From the NCBI RefSeq assembly GCF_900113805.1, contig NZ_FOQT01000001.1:558001-622000 (forward strand): a DNA stretch of 64,000 bases, written 5' to 3'. Of the stretch, positions 24,253-34,450 are shown piece after piece (within the stretch, counting starts at the first letter, position 1; every line of letters starts with the position of its first letter). The DNA is from Halpernia frigidisoli (GTDB lineage: Bacteria; Bacteroidota; Bacteroidia; Flavobacteriales; Weeksellaceae). The position numbers and the translations under genes were made by a program. The notes under the pieces were generated by a model that had not been told where the DNA came from, made no database searches, and was given only the letters and a program-made list of their open reading frames with translations.

Positions 24253-27200
24253 TTAGTTTCTGTTTTTAATAGCTACATAACCGGTCATTATTCTTCCGTC
24301 CGAAATAATGATCTGATACCAGTAACTTCCAGTTGACAGTTTCCTTTTTAAATGTTCACCATTCCAGGAGAAGTTGCCTTTTACGGTTGTTTCTAAAACA
24401 GTCACGCCGTAGCGGTCAAGCACTTTTATTTTGGTGCCGGGGTATTTTTCAATGCCGTCGATCTTCCAGGTATCATTAATGCCGTCGCCATCAGGAGAGA
24501 ATATATTGACGATTTTAAAGATAGTGAATTGTTCCTCCGCTACTGCACAAGGTTGTGTGCCACTTCTGACAAAAGCAGTGTAAGTACCGACAGCCACATT
24601 ATAAAAAGTATTTGAAGGTTGCCATACCGATCCGTTGATAGAATATTCTAAAATTCCTGCACCTTTTGCCTTGATCTGCACTGTTGAATTTTCTATTAAA
24701 ATAGAAGTGATTACCGGTAAATCTAGTTTTTTTACAGTAATCGATCTTTCTGTTACACAACCTTTACTGCTACCAACCATTAGTTTATAAATACCGGCAT
24801 CTTTCACATTAATGATCTGCTGCGTACTTATTATTTTTCCACCAAAAATCCAGGTGTAGGTATTTTCGGAAGGTTGAGATCCCGCATCCAGAGTGGCGAA
24901 GTCGTCCTGACAGAATTCTATGAGAAGTTGTGTGCTGATTTTCGGTGCTGCATTAACAAATATATTAAGTTCTACCTTCGCTGAACAACCTGCTGCTGAA
25001 TTAACTTCAACAAATAAATTATTAAGTCCTGTATTTAAAATATAATTTTTTGCATCAGAAATCAGATTATTATTTTGATCATAAAATCGATACGAATATT
25101 GTGATGCGCTTACTACAATGTCAGATTCGTATTTCGTAAGATCAGTTTTTAAGTTGCCGTTTTCGTCTGAGCAAAGTGGCGATGCCGTAACATCTTTTGC
25201 AGGAATAGTTGATGTAACCAAAGAAACAGAAACCGGTAATCTTTGTAAACTTTCGCAATATTGCGTGGTCTGACTTGCGTAATAAGTCACATTATCCTGT
25301 AGTAAAGTAATGAGCGGTAAAACGCTGTTTCCCGTTAGACTGCTATACCATTGTATTTGTGAACCATTTATTGAAATTTCACCAAGTGTTGCCCGTTGAC
25401 TTATGCAGAAAACCTGTGATGCCGTTCCAGAAGGTGGAGACGTTGCAACAATATTGATGGTAACCGGAACTCTTTCACTCTCACAAACATTTATGGTCTG
25501 CGTAGCGTAATAAGACTGTCCGTCAATCAATTTTGTAGTGGATGTGAGCAAATTACCTCCAACCGGCGCATCATACCACGACAAACTTTTTCCATTTGTA
25601 TCAATACTGCCGACCGTTGCATTTTGCTGAACACAAAAGTTTTGAGAAGCCTGAACACGTGGTTTTGGCGTAGGATTTACAAAAACTGCCACAGTTGCCG
25701 TAGTAGGAATCGATATACATCCAGTGGAATTTTTTGTTTTTACATCGTATGTTTTTGGCAGTAAATTATTAAATATATTGGAATTTTGCCAGGTCAAACC
25801 ATTATCAATGCTGTATTCAGTAGCCATTTCATTAATAGTGATCTTTGCTGATGAATGCGTGCAGTCAATTTGCTGAACCTGAAAAGTTGGTTTTAGAGGT
25901 GTATCTAGCGGTTGAATTATTGTTGCAGAAACAACGCCTGATTCACAACCGGCAGCATTTTTTACCTTAATTAAATACATTCCGGGCAATAAAGGTCCAG
26001 AGGTTGATGATGAAGTGTAAGTAACACCATTGTCAAAACTGTACTTATCCTGAACGGAACTTACTGAAATATTACCAAAAGGACTTACACATGACGTTGG
26101 CTGAACAACATTATAAGTTGGCATAGCAGGTGCATTTGGCGGCACATCTACAGTTGCAGATGTTGCGCTCGAAGGACAACCGTTCGCTGATAATTTTATT
26201 CTTACCATATATGTTCCAGGCGATAATGTTGCAGAAGGACTGCTGATCCAGGTCACTCCATCGTCATAAGAATAAAATGCTGCGGCAGAGATCACGGCAA
26301 TATTTCCCGTCGAAGATGTACAAGTTGCAGGATTGCTAACAGAGATCTGTGGCGGTGCAGGAGTGGATGGTTGTTGATCAACATTTGCCGTTCCGGCCAA
26401 AGAAATACATCCGGCTGCGTCTTTCACCATTAAATTATAAGTACCAGGCGCCGCATTATTTTTAATATTACTTATGCCGTAAGTAATACCATTATCGAAA
26501 CTGTACTCTGAAGCTGCTGTAGTAATTGCAATACTTCCTAAAGAAACGGCGCAGTTTGGCTGCGTAATGCTGAATGATGGTGCAGGTAATGGCGCCTGAG
26601 TTGTGACAACCGCAGAAATGACATCAGATAAACATCCGGTTGCATTTTTAATTTTTATCTTATAAGTCCCAGGATTAAGACCGGTTTTGGTATTACTGTA
26701 AACGAAAGTTAAACCATCGTCAAAACTATAGGTGGCAGCAACTGTGGTTACTGTTATACTTCCGGTGGCAACACTGCACGTTGGCTGTTTTACGGAAATA
26801 ACTGGCGCAGGAATATTAACACCTGAATTTAGACTTACAGGAACGGAAAGAGATTCACAACTGGAAGAATTTGTTTTTAGTTTAATAATATAAGTTCCGG
26901 AGCCAATATTCTTTTTAACAGGATTTGTGGTCCATGAGGCGCCGTCATTAAAGGAATAACTTACGGCTGGCGTTGTTATAGTGATCGATCCGTCTGTAGC
27001 ATCACATGCTGAAGGTTGAGTAGAAGTATAAGCAGGCGCTGCGGGAATCGACTGTGCCTGATTAATGTAGGGTGCAATTGCAGACGATTTGCAACCGCTG
27101 GCATTTTTTATTAAAATATAGTAAAAACCGGATGTTAAATTATTTTTGACATTCGAAGTGCTCCACGTTACGCCATTGTCAAAACTGTACTGGTCAGCTA

Positions 27201-30200
27201 TAGAATTAATAATAATAGTGCCGGCAGGAGACGCGCATGTAGGTTGAATTACAGTGTAGACAGGCTGTTGCAAGAAGTATCTGTTAATCCCGGCAGAAGC
27301 AGTTTGAGAAATACATCCTGTTGCATTTTTAATGAGAATATTATAATAACCGGGTGCAGGATTTAAAAGTACAGGGTTTGTTCCCCAGGTCACGCCATTA
27401 TCAAATGAGTATTGTGCACTTTGAGAAACAATGGTAATGCTTCCTCCCGAGCCACAATAGGGTTGTTCAACTTTTATAAATGGTCTTGGAAGAAAAAATG
27501 GTTTAAGATAAATATTTACTGAATAAGGATCAGATGTGCAACCTTGCGCATTTTTTATTACGATCTGATAAGATCCAGAAGGTAAATTGTTTTTTTCATT
27601 TACACTGCTAAATGTTCTTCCTGCATCAAAACTGTATTCGAAACCGGCATTTAATATTTTTATACTTCCGTTTTTACCACAAACAGGTTGCTCAATCAGA
27701 ACATCAGGATTTGGGAGGTAATATTTAACAAGGGAAATATACTGATTGTATGGATTAGATTTACAACCCTGCAGATTACTAACAACTATTCTAAAGTTGC
27801 CCGCCTGCAAATTGTTAAAAATAGGGGAAGTACTCCAGGTATATCCACCATCTATTGAGTATTTATCGGCAGTAGTAGTAATGGTGATCGATCCTCCTAC
27901 ACCACATGTTGGCTGCGTGTATGTGAAAGTCGCATCCGGTAAATAATAGGGTAATATTTGAACAGGTGTGTAATCTGAAACACAGGTTCCATTTTTAACC
28001 AAAATATAATAATAACCACTAAGTAAGTTGGAAGAGGTTGCTGAAGTTGACCATGTATAGCCATTGTCAAAACTAAAACTTGTACCTGCGGAAGTTATAG
28101 TAATGCTTCCATTAACACCACACGAAGGTTGGATCACGGTAAAAGTAGGCGCTGCAAGATTAGTCTTGCTCATTGAGATATAAATAACATCAGATTTACA
28201 GCCAGTTGTGTTTTTTACTGTTAAACCGTAAGAACCTTCTATTAAATTAGTAAAAACCGGAGAAGTGGACCATGTTCGGCCATAATCAATGCTGTAGAAA
28301 TCAGCAGTAGTAGAAAATGTAATGCTTCCAATATTTCCGCAGGAAGGATTTACCACCGTGTAAGCGGGACTTGGCAAATAAATACCTGTAAATGAAACAT
28401 TTGTACTCTCTGAGATGCATCCCAGAGAATTTTTGATCATTGCATTATAATAATTATTCGTCAGATTATTAAATATATTGGATGTAGACCAAGTATAACC
28501 ACCATCAATACTATAAAATGCTGCAGGCGTATTAATTGTGATACTGCTTTTAGTAGTACAGGTTCCCTGCACAGAAGTAACATCTGGCTTTGGAATTGTA
28601 GGTTGGTAGAGCGTCACATAATTTGCATCAGATCTGCATCCCAATGCGTTTTTTATTGCTATTCTATAAGTTCCTGCGGGTAGTGACATTGAATTGGTCG
28701 TAACCCAGGTAACGCCGTCATCAAAACTGTAAAAATCTGATACGCTATTAATGGTAATTTTTCCATTTGCTCCGCAAATTGGCTGAATAACTGAAAAAAT
28801 CGGATAATCGAGTCGTGGTGCATAAAGTGTAACTGTATTGCTGTTCGATACGCATCCTACGGCATTTTTTAGTTTGATCTTATAAGTTCCTGCCGGTAAA
28901 TCTTTTAAATTACTGGTCGTCCACGTAACTCCATTATCGAAGCTGTAAAAATCAGCTTCTGTTTTAATATAAATAGATCCATTCTCTCCACAAACCGGCT
29001 GTATCACATCGGCATCAGGATAAGAATTTTCAAAAGGCTGAAGATAGATGCTCTGAAAATAGGAAATACAACCCAACGTGTTTTTTATACCAACAGAAAA
29101 GTTACCTGTGAAAACATTAGATAAAACATTAGATGTTCCCCAGGTTTGTCCACCGTCAAATGTATAAAAGTCCGAAGGCGTATTAATGGTAATTTTTCCA
29201 GCCACAGTACACGCAGGTTGAACAACAGTAAAATCTGGATTCCCTAAAGTTGCACTGCTGATGTAAACATTTTGTGGGTTTGAAATACAACCTGCAACAT
29301 TCTTTGTACGAATGGTATACAATCCGGGTTGAAGATTATTTATCGTAGAATAAGTCACCCAGGTTAATCCATTATCAAAACTAAAATAGGCGCCATCAGA
29401 TGTGATAGAGATAGTTCCTGTGTCACCGCAGAATTTCGGTTGTGTTGCGGTGTAGTATGGATAGGAGGTAAGCGCGGGAACTATAGAAACTAATTGCGGA
29501 TATGATGTGCAGCCTTTTAATGTTTTTATTAAAACAGAATAATTACCTGGCGATAAATTAGATTTCACAGGATTTGAAACCCAGGTCACGCCATTATCAA
29601 AACTGTATTGCGACGCAACTGAAGTTACTTTAATTGTTCCATAAGAGGAAAAACACGAAGGTTGTGTTATTTCCAATGTCGGCGTAACTGCTGTTTGGCT
29701 TGGTTCAATACTTACACTCACTGTGCTTGCGCAGCCATAACTATCTGTCACTGTCACGCTGTAAATTCCTACGTCTGTGACGGTTATATTTTGAGTTGTT
29801 TCATTGGTACTCCATAAATAGGTAGCGCCAGATGATGCTTTTAGCTCAGTGCTTCCGGAACAAACATTTAAAATACCTGAAATTGTAGCTGTAGGATTTT
29901 TTACTTCCAGATTTACCGGTATAATTTTATAGCATCCCGGGTCTTTCGTAACTCTTACGTAAATGACGGCGGATGGTGAATTATAAGCGGCAAAAGATGT
30001 AATATTTCCCGTATTATTAAAAGCTGAATTGTAATCTTTAAAGTAAGAAAAAGTTAATCCCGTAGTTGAGTTTACAATTTTAGCATCAAAATCTGCCAGA
30101 TTAAAAGATTCATTACCATCGTGGTTCAGATCACATTTTGAGATTTTTGCCGGTTTTACGACAATGTCACAGGAACTGGAGCAATTAAGAAAACTGATGT

Positions 30201-31461
30201 CCCAGCCATCATTTGCGTCAGAATCTGTAGCGGAAGCAAAAGCCGCCGCCGTTCCCGCACTGTTGCAGCCGGTCGGCGTTCCGGCAATATCAAAATCAGC
30301 TGTCACACTTACGTTGTAATTGCTTAGAGAAGTGTTGGGGAAATTCGCTGCGGCAAGTTGAAAAATGAATTTTTTTGTAACTGGATCTGTAGAAAATGGA
30401 GTTGAGGCTGTATAAACTACTGTACCATTACTGTCTAAAAGTTTTAAAGTTAAAGTTTTTAATGTTGCAGTGACACCACCGGAATTTGGTGTTGTGTAAG
30501 TTCCGGAGATATTTACAGGCAATGTCGGACAAACTGCAAATAAAGGATCAATATTTACCGATCCTACAAAATTTTCAGTTGAATGCAACAGGCAGATATC
30601 GTCAACATAAGCGTAGCCGAAATGACCTCCAAGTCCGCATCTCGAAGCCATGAATTCTACGGTAAATTCCTCATTATTAGGAATTGAAGATATGTCAAGA
30701 ATGCCCGATTGCCAGTTTGCAGTATATAAAGTGACGTAACCGCTGCTTCCATCAGGAACTTTCGTGAAAATGCAGTTTTTTTCATCGCCTACAAGGCAAA
30801 ATTCACTAATTACTTTTCCATTTTTATCTAAAATTCTGGCTTTGAAAAAGGCCTGATTATCCGTGTGACTGCTATCATAAACCGACTGCAGAACAGCTTT
30901 ATAGTTGAATTTAAGGAAATTTTCATTATTTGTCTTAAATCTTTTTCCCTGTACAATGGAACCGTAAGTGCCTGAATTTTGATAATTGATCTTTAAAGCA
31001 TATTGATCAAATCCCTTTATGTCGCCCATATATTTGTCAAATACATTTGCGGGAACAGATGTTGCCATTACACTCGTTGAAACGGGATTGTATTGAGGAA
31101 TGTAGGTATCTGCTTTATTGGTAATAGATTTACATTGTGTAGGTCCCGGAGGATCACCAATATTATATAGAAAATTTTTGACAACATTATTGCCGGAAAT
31201 GTTTTCCGTTTGTTCAAAACCACCATTGGTACACATTTCTACGGCAGTCTGACTGGCTTTTTGCATGCTGCTCATTTCAGAAAGCACCTTTTTTGCACGT
31301 TCTTTTAAAAATGCAGATTTTGCCCGTTCTGAAGTGATCATTTTTCCGGAAGCATCTTCAAAAATGCCGTTCCGTAAATAATTAATAGTGTCGTTGTTTT
31401 GCTTTTGAGAATAGAAATTATGAAAGGAAATAAGTAAAAAAAGCAGATAGAGTTTCTTCAT
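24253..31461 (-). CDS. Giant SprB-like repeat adhesin, T9SS type B sorted
   Basis: 2402 residues. Signal peptide MKKLYLLFLLISFHNFYSQ at 1-19. Residues 60-300 form a jelly-roll-like domain (FEQTENISG, then YAYVDDICLL). After a spacer with an Asp-rich SKCDLNHDGNESF segment and one PKD/Ig-like module (ATYLWSTNETTQNITV) come 18 tandem repeats (about residues 590-1930) of about 74 residues: QPxCG, GSITI, YSFDNGxTW, LxxGxY, KNxxGC. Each has two conserved Cys. Two CHU_C-type Ig modules (ASQNFC, ASQVFC; LSWYDAP, IQWYSS) follow. The last 80 residues (FSPDGDGINDTW to GYVAIKNRN) are the gliding-motility type C-terminal sorting domain. The repeats resemble the SprB repeat, so a cell-surface adhesin, possibly for gliding or attachment. 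Monocistronic. Confidence 0.93.
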   Translation of the reverse strand: MKKLYLLFLLISFHNFYSQKQNNDTINYLRNGIFEDASGKMITSERAKSAFLKERAKKVLSEMSSMQKASQTAVEMCTNGGFEQTENISGNNVVKNFLYNIGDPPGPTQCKSITNKADTYIPQYNPVSTSVMATSVPANVFDKYMGDIKGFDQYALKINYQNSGTYGSIVQGKRFKTNNENFLKFNYKAVLQSVYDSSHTDNQAFFKARILDKNGKVISEFCLVGDEKNCIFTKVPDGSSGYVTLYTANWQSGILDISSIPNNEEFTVEFMASRCGLGGHFGYAYVDDICLLHSTENFVGSVNIDPLFAVCPTLPVNISGTYTTPNSGGVTATLKTLTLKLLDSNGTVVYTASTPFSTDPVTKKFIFQLAAANFPNTSLSNYNVSVTADFDIAGTPTGCNSAGTAAAFASATDSDANDGWDISFLNCSSSCDIVVKPAKISKCDLNHDGNESFNLADFDAKIVNSTTGLTFSYFKDYNSAFNNTGNITSFAAYNSPSAVIYVRVTKDPGCYKIIPVNLEVKNPTATISGILNVCSGSTELKASSGATYLWSTNETTQNITVTDVGIYSVTVTDSYGCASTVSVSIEPSQTAVTPTLEITQPSCFSSYGTIKVTSVASQYSFDNGVTWVSNPVKSNLSPGNYSVLIKTLKGCTSYPQLVSIVPALTSYPYYTATQPKFCGDTGTISITSDGAYFSFDNGLTWVTYSTINNLQPGLYTIRTKNVAGCISNPQNVYISSATLGNPDFTVVQPACTVAGKITINTPSDFYTFDGGQTWGTSNVLSNVFTGNFSVGIKNTLGCISYFQSIYLQPFENSYPDADVIQPVCGENGSIYIKTEADFYSFDNGVTWTTSNLKDLPAGTYKIKLKNAVGCVSNSNTVTLYAPRLDYPIFSVIQPICGANGKITINSVSDFYSFDDGVTWVTTNSMSLPAGTYRIAIKNALGCRSDANYVTLYQPTIPKPDVTSVQGTCTTKSSITINTPAAFYSIDGGYTWSTSNIFNNLTNNYYNAMIKNSLGCISESTNVSFTGIYLPSPAYTVVNPSCGNIGSITFSTTADFYSIDYGRTWSTSPVFTNLIEGSYGLTVKNTTGCKSDVIYISMSKTNLAAPTFTVIQPSCGVNGSITITSAGTSFSFDNGYTWSTSATSSNLLSGYYYILVKNGTCVSDYTPVQILPYYLPDATFTYTQPTCGVGGSITITTTADKYSIDGGYTWSTSPIFNNLQAGNFRIVVSNLQGCKSNPYNQYISLVKYYLPNPDVLIEQPVCGKNGSIKILNAGFEYSFDAGRTFSSVNEKNNLPSGSYQIVIKNAQGCTSDPYSVNIYLKPFFLPRPFIKVEQPYCGSGGSITIVSQSAQYSFDNGVTWGTNPVLLNPAPGYYNILIKNATGCISQTASAGINRYFLQQPVYTVIQPTCASPAGTIIINSIADQYSFDNGVTWSTSNVKNNLTSGFYYILIKNASGCKSSAIAPYINQAQSIPAAPAYTSTQPSACDATDGSITITTPAVSYSFNDGASWTTNPVKKNIGSGTYIIKLKTNSSSCESLSVPVSLNSGVNIPAPVISVKQPTCSVATGSITVTTVAATYSFDDGLTFVYSNTKTGLNPGTYKIKIKNATGCLSDVISAVVTTQAPLPAPSFSITQPNCAVSLGSIAITTAASEYSFDNGITYGISNIKNNAAPGTYNLMVKDAAGCISLAGTANVDQQPSTPAPPQISVSNPATCTSSTGNIAVISAAAFYSYDDGVTWISSPSATLSPGTYMVRIKLSANGCPSSATSATVDVPPNAPAMPTYNVVQPTSCVSPFGNISVSSVQDKYSFDNGVTYTSSSTSGPLLPGMYLIKVKNAAGCESGVVSATIIQPLDTPLKPTFQVQQIDCTHSSAKITINEMATEYSIDNGLTWQNSNIFNNLLPKTYDVKTKNSTGCISIPTTATVAVFVNPTPKPRVQASQNFCVQQNATVGSIDTNGKSLSWYDAPVGGNLLTSTTKLIDGQSYYATQTINVCESERVPVTINIVATSPPSGTASQVFCISQRATLGEISINGSQIQWYSSLTGNSVLPLITLLQDNVTYYASQTTQYCESLQRLPVSVSLVTSTIPAKDVTASPLCSDENGNLKTDLTKYESDIVVSASQYSYRFYDQNNNLISDAKNYILNTGLNNLFVEVNSAAGCSAKVELNIFVNAAPKISTQLLIEFCQDDFATLDAGSQPSENTYTWIFGGKIISTQQIINVKDAGIYKLMVGSSKGCVTERSITVKKLDLPVITSILIENSTVQIKAKGAGILEYSINGSVWQPSNTFYNVAVGTYTAFVRSGTQPCAVAEEQFTIFKIVNIFSPDGDGINDTWKIDGIEKYPGTKIKVLDRYGVTVLETTVKGNFSWNGEHLKRKLSTGSYWYQIIISDGRIMTGYVAIKNRN
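25680..29692 (-). repeat. Coding tandem repeats: 18 SprB-like units of about 223 nt
   Basis: Units are recognised by the SFDNG/SIDGG-TW box, counted 18 times, with a decayed 19th (YSINGSVWQPS) further on. Units are diverged at DNA level, so the array is old or under diversifying pressure rather than freshly duplicated. Confidence 0.85.
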
Positions 31462-31515
31462 TCAAAATCGTTTTGAGTTGCAGGTATTCTTTAAAAATTA
31501 GTTAAAGAAACTCCG

Positions 31516-31545
31516 CAAATATAACGAAAAAAGTAAATTATTAAA
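31516..31545 (-). promoter_or_regulatory. Candidate promoter of the adhesin gene
   Basis: On the minus strand TTTA (31545-31542), an 18-nt spacer, then TATATTTG (31523-31516), an exact TAnnTTTG; leader about 50 nt. Confidence 0.5.
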
Positions 31546-31677
31546 TATTTAATAATTTCAATTTTGAAACAGATATTGACATCACTGACAATGTAAAATG
31601 ACGAATATGATTTACTTAAAAAAATTCAAATACAAATTTTTAAAAAAGATATTCCAACAATTTTTTCAGTGATTTTA

Positions 31678-32229
31678 TTATTTTACTTTTTCAAAAAGAT
31701 AAAGTTTTCCGCCGGAAAAAGCATATTTGGGAATTAAGTTTCCTTCCAAAACCATTGTCGTGCTGGTAACATCTATAATTGATATATAATTACTGGAATT
31801 ATATTTCAGGTAATTTTCTTTATTTTTTGTTAAAGGATTTTTGCCAAAATCATATTTATATTTTACAAGTTCTTCTTCAGCAGATTCGCAATGAACCGGA
31901 CGAAATTTTTCTCTGTTTGATTTAAATTCAATTACCTCCAAACCATCCGCGCACTCATTTACATAATTATTTTCAGGATTAGCGTCCTGGGCAAACTGCT
32001 CATAACTTCCATTGTAGACCGCAACCACTTTCCAAACACCATCAATTCTGTCTTCATTTATTTTTCCATCTGCTTTTTGCACGGCCCAGCTTACGCCTTT
32101 TACCGTTCCTTTTACAGCAGAATAGCCAATTTTTGCCGTGGTAGTCACAATTTTAGCAGCAGTTGAAACAATGCATGAACTTAGCAAAAATGCCAAAGCA
32201 GGTAATAAAAAAAGTTTTGAAAATTTCAT
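31678..32229 (-). CDS. Lipoprotein of unknown function
   Basis: 183 residues from the ATG at 32229. This start gives a proper lipoprotein signal MKFSKLFLLPALAFLLSSC with the lipidated Cys at 19; the upstream extension to 32286 has no signal character. The mature start is VSTAAKIVTTTAKIGYSAVKG, a short Ala/Thr/Lys amphipathic stretch, then a globular domain (DGVWKVVAVYNGSYEQF, EFKSNREKFRPVHC) resembling lipocalin-like periplasmic domains. It should be anchored in the outer membrane. Family not named. No obvious operon partner. Confidence 0.72.
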   Translation of the reverse strand: MKFSKLFLLPALAFLLSSCIVSTAAKIVTTTAKIGYSAVKGTVKGVSWAVQKADGKINEDRIDGVWKVVAVYNGSYEQFAQDANPENNYVNECADGLEVIEFKSNREKFRPVHCESAEEELVKYKYDFGKNPLTKNKENYLKYNSSNYISIIDVTSTTMVLEGNLIPKYAFSGGKLYLFEKVK

Positions 32230-32342
32230 AGGAGAGAATATTATAAAGATGCAATTTACCTTTTTAGTTTTAAATCCAAATACCATTGATTTAAAGATGA
32301 GTGAAAATAGAATTGAATTTTAACTAAATTTTTAAAACTTGA

Positions 32343-32873
32343 TCATGGTTCAAAACTTTCAAATTTACCGTTCGAGTAAAACATGACAATTTTTACTAAA
32401 TCTGGTTTTTGCTTTTCAACTCTATTATCAAAATTTTCTTTAACAGTATTTTCTAATCGCTGAGAATCGTTTGCTTTTCCTTCTTTTGAAATTGGTTCAG
32501 TTTTAAAAGATTCTCGTCTGGCTTCATTAGTGATTTTATCTTCACTTTCCGTGATTCCAAACTTATCATCGTCTATTAAACTAAAAAGATCCGGCGCAGC
32601 AACCACTTTGTTTTCCGGCTTAATAAGTTCATTTCGCAAAAGAGAAGAAGAATCCATAAGTAACTTCATTTCCCCTTCACCATTGATAAGCCAGTCCCAG
32701 CTTATATCAGGAAACTTTGATTTTATTTTTGTTACAAATTCTAAAGAAGGTTTATTTCGACCTGAAGTAATATGAGAAACGCTTGAGCGCTGCACTTCAA
32801 TCTCATCTGCAAATTCGGAAGAAGTAAGGCCGCTTTCTTCTAAAATTTTACCAATTCTTTCATTGAGATTCAT
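32343..32873 (-). CDS. XRE-family HTH transcriptional regulator
   Basis: 176 residues from the ATG at 32873; an ATG three codons upstream (32882) is equally possible. Residues 1-60 are a Cro/C1-type HTH: ERIGKILEESGLTSSEFAD, then QRSSVSHITSGRNKPS as the recognition region. The rest is an acidic, low-complexity linker ending in KIVMFYSNGKFESFEP, a conserved tail seen in flavobacterial XRE proteins. Several TTACA/TGTAA motifs lie just upstream of the gene, suggesting autoregulation; the same palindrome occurs upstream of terC and the M14 peptidase gene. Confidence 0.87.
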   Translation of the reverse strand: MNLNERIGKILEESGLTSSEFADEIEVQRSSVSHITSGRNKPSLEFVTKIKSKFPDISWDWLINGEGEMKLLMDSSSLLRNELIKPENKVVAAPDLFSLIDDDKFGITESEDKITNEARRESFKTEPISKEGKANDSQRLENTVKENFDNRVEKQKPDLVKIVMFYSNGKFESFEP

Positions 32874-32894
32874 AACTATCAAATTTAATAATGA

Positions 32895-32965
32895 TTACAA
32901 ATGTAACAATTAAAAAATCAATTGTAATTTACTTTTGTAATTTAAAACATTAACAATTGTAATTT
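32895..32965. promoter_or_regulatory. Operator-like cluster of TTACA-NN-TGTAA sites upstream of XRE
   Basis: TTACAAATGTAA (perfect palindrome) at 32895-32906, a near-perfect TTACAATTGTTA on the minus strand at 32953-32964, and two half sites TTGTAATTT at 32922 and 32936. TACATTTG (minus, 32905-32898) also fits a -7 box, so the palindrome overlaps the likely promoter. Confidence 0.5.
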
Positions 32966-33075
32966 ATCTATAAGTCATTAATATGTAAAGTTTTAGAAGG
33001 AAAAAATTTAGATTTGTGGATAAAATTTTAAATGTAATTTCTGATTGAACTTATTTCATTTAAAGTTAAAAACAA

Positions 33076-34167
33076 TTAATGTTTACCGTCTCCATCTCGG
33101 TCTGGATCATACTTTAAATGACGCTCTTTTTCACTTTTTGGATAGGCCAAAGAAGTACCTACACTTGTTCCTAAAATAAGCAAGATGATTAGGAGGGAAT
33201 GTGTTGTTTTAAATCCCCATTCTTCCATTTGTGTATGAAATATCATTTTCAAACCTATAAAAATAAGCAGTACAGCCAATCCGATTTTTAAATAACGCAG
33301 TTTATCAATAAAATTTGCCAGTAAAAAGAACATAGAACGGAGACCAATAATCGCAAAAATATTAGAAAAAAAGACGATATAAGGATCCTTTGTCACAGAA
33401 AAAATTGCTGGAATACTGTCAACTGCAAAAATAAGATCAGTAAATTCTACGATGATCAACACTAGAAATAGAGGAGTTATCTTCCAAAATCCATCAGTTA
33501 AGATCCAAAATTTATCCCCAACAAAATTGTTATGAACCTTAAAGTACTTATTTGAGAACCGTACTACTGGATGATGCTCGGTATCAATTGTTTCTTCCTT
33601 ATTTCGATCCAGGAACATTTTGATACCCGTAAATATAAGAAATGCGCCGAATACATATAAGATCCAGTCAAACTTCGCAATAAGCGCTGAACCCACGAAA
33701 ATAAAAGCAAAACGCATAACAATAGCACCTAAAATTCCCCAAAATAAAACGCGGTGGTAGTTTTTCTGCTTCACATTAAATGAAGTAAAAATGAGCATTA
33801 TAACAAATATATTGTCAATGGAAAGTGCATATTCTACAACATAACCGGTGAGAAATTCCAGACCGAGATTTTGATTATAAAGATCCAGACTGTGGGGAAG
33901 ATCATTTGGAATGATCTCCACAGGATGTTTATTTGTTGCGATGATCATCTGCAGTTTTTCAAGACTGTCGATACCGTGTATTAAATGGCCGTAAGTAATG
34001 ATAAAAAAATAGAATACCATCGCCAGAGCCACGACAGCAAAACTCATAATTCCCGCATGCTTTAAGGAAATAGTTTCGCTTTTTTTGCTGAGAAGTCCCA
34101 GATCAAATGCCAGTAAAAGCCCTATAAATATTAAAAATCCTATAAGAAAAGTTAATTCAGATGTCAT
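33076..34167 (-). CDS. terC: TerC family integral membrane protein (Alx/MneA-like)
   Basis: 363 residues with about nine hydrophobic helices. Conserved TerC acidic motifs are present: EYALSIDNIFVIMLIF and EFTDLIFAVDSIPAIFSVTKD. The long loop with HHPVVRFSNKYFKVH is typical of the Alx/TerC branch. Homologues export manganese, often together with protein secretion, or are linked to tellurium resistance. Here it is a single gene with a good promoter, not a ter operon, so manganese homeostasis is the better guess. Confidence 0.9.
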   Translation of the reverse strand: MTSELTFLIGFLIFIGLLLAFDLGLLSKKSETISLKHAGIMSFAVVALAMVFYFFIITYGHLIHGIDSLEKLQMIIATNKHPVEIIPNDLPHSLDLYNQNLGLEFLTGYVVEYALSIDNIFVIMLIFTSFNVKQKNYHRVLFWGILGAIVMRFAFIFVGSALIAKFDWILYVFGAFLIFTGIKMFLDRNKEETIDTEHHPVVRFSNKYFKVHNNFVGDKFWILTDGFWKITPLFLVLIIVEFTDLIFAVDSIPAIFSVTKDPYIVFFSNIFAIIGLRSMFFLLANFIDKLRYLKIGLAVLLIFIGLKMIFHTQMEEWGFKTTHSLLIILLILGTSVGTSLAYPKSEKERHLKYDPDRDGDGKH

Positions 34168-34182
34168 ATGAAATTGTTATTG

Positions 34183-34213
34183 CAAATATACCTCAAAATG
34201 GTTTTAAAATAAA
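34183..34213 (-). promoter_or_regulatory. Candidate promoter of terC
   Basis: Minus strand: TTTA (34213-34210), 19-nt spacer, TATATTTG (34190-34183), leader about 10 nt. A TTACA-AT-TGTGA half-conserved palindrome at 34216-34227 lies directly upstream of the -33 box. Confidence 0.55.
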
Positions 34214-34215
34214 AT

Positions 34216-34227
34216 TTACAATTGTGA
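34216..34227. promoter_or_regulatory. TTACA-AT-TGTGA palindrome upstream of terC
   Basis: One mismatch from the palindrome upstream of the XRE gene (second arm TGTGA instead of TGTAA). Confidence 0.4.
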
Positions 34228-34450
34228 AAGTAATGTTAAAGTAGATTATTAAAGTTATTAATTTTGTTTTATATTTATCTCTACAATCGGGGATAACTAG
34301 TACTTCTTGTTATTAAAGTAAGTGTATAGTAAAACTTTAATTAAATATTATAACTAACTGATTTAGTGTTTATTAATATTTAAAATTAAATAAAATGCAA
34401 TACACATTATTATTAACAGACAAACTGACATTCTAAAACGTTTAAGTAAT
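34228..34450. other. Remainder of the divergent gap 34168-34515
   Basis: AT-rich, no ORF, no hairpin of note. The gap as a whole holds the terC promoter on the left and the M14 gene promoter on the right. Confidence 0.3.
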
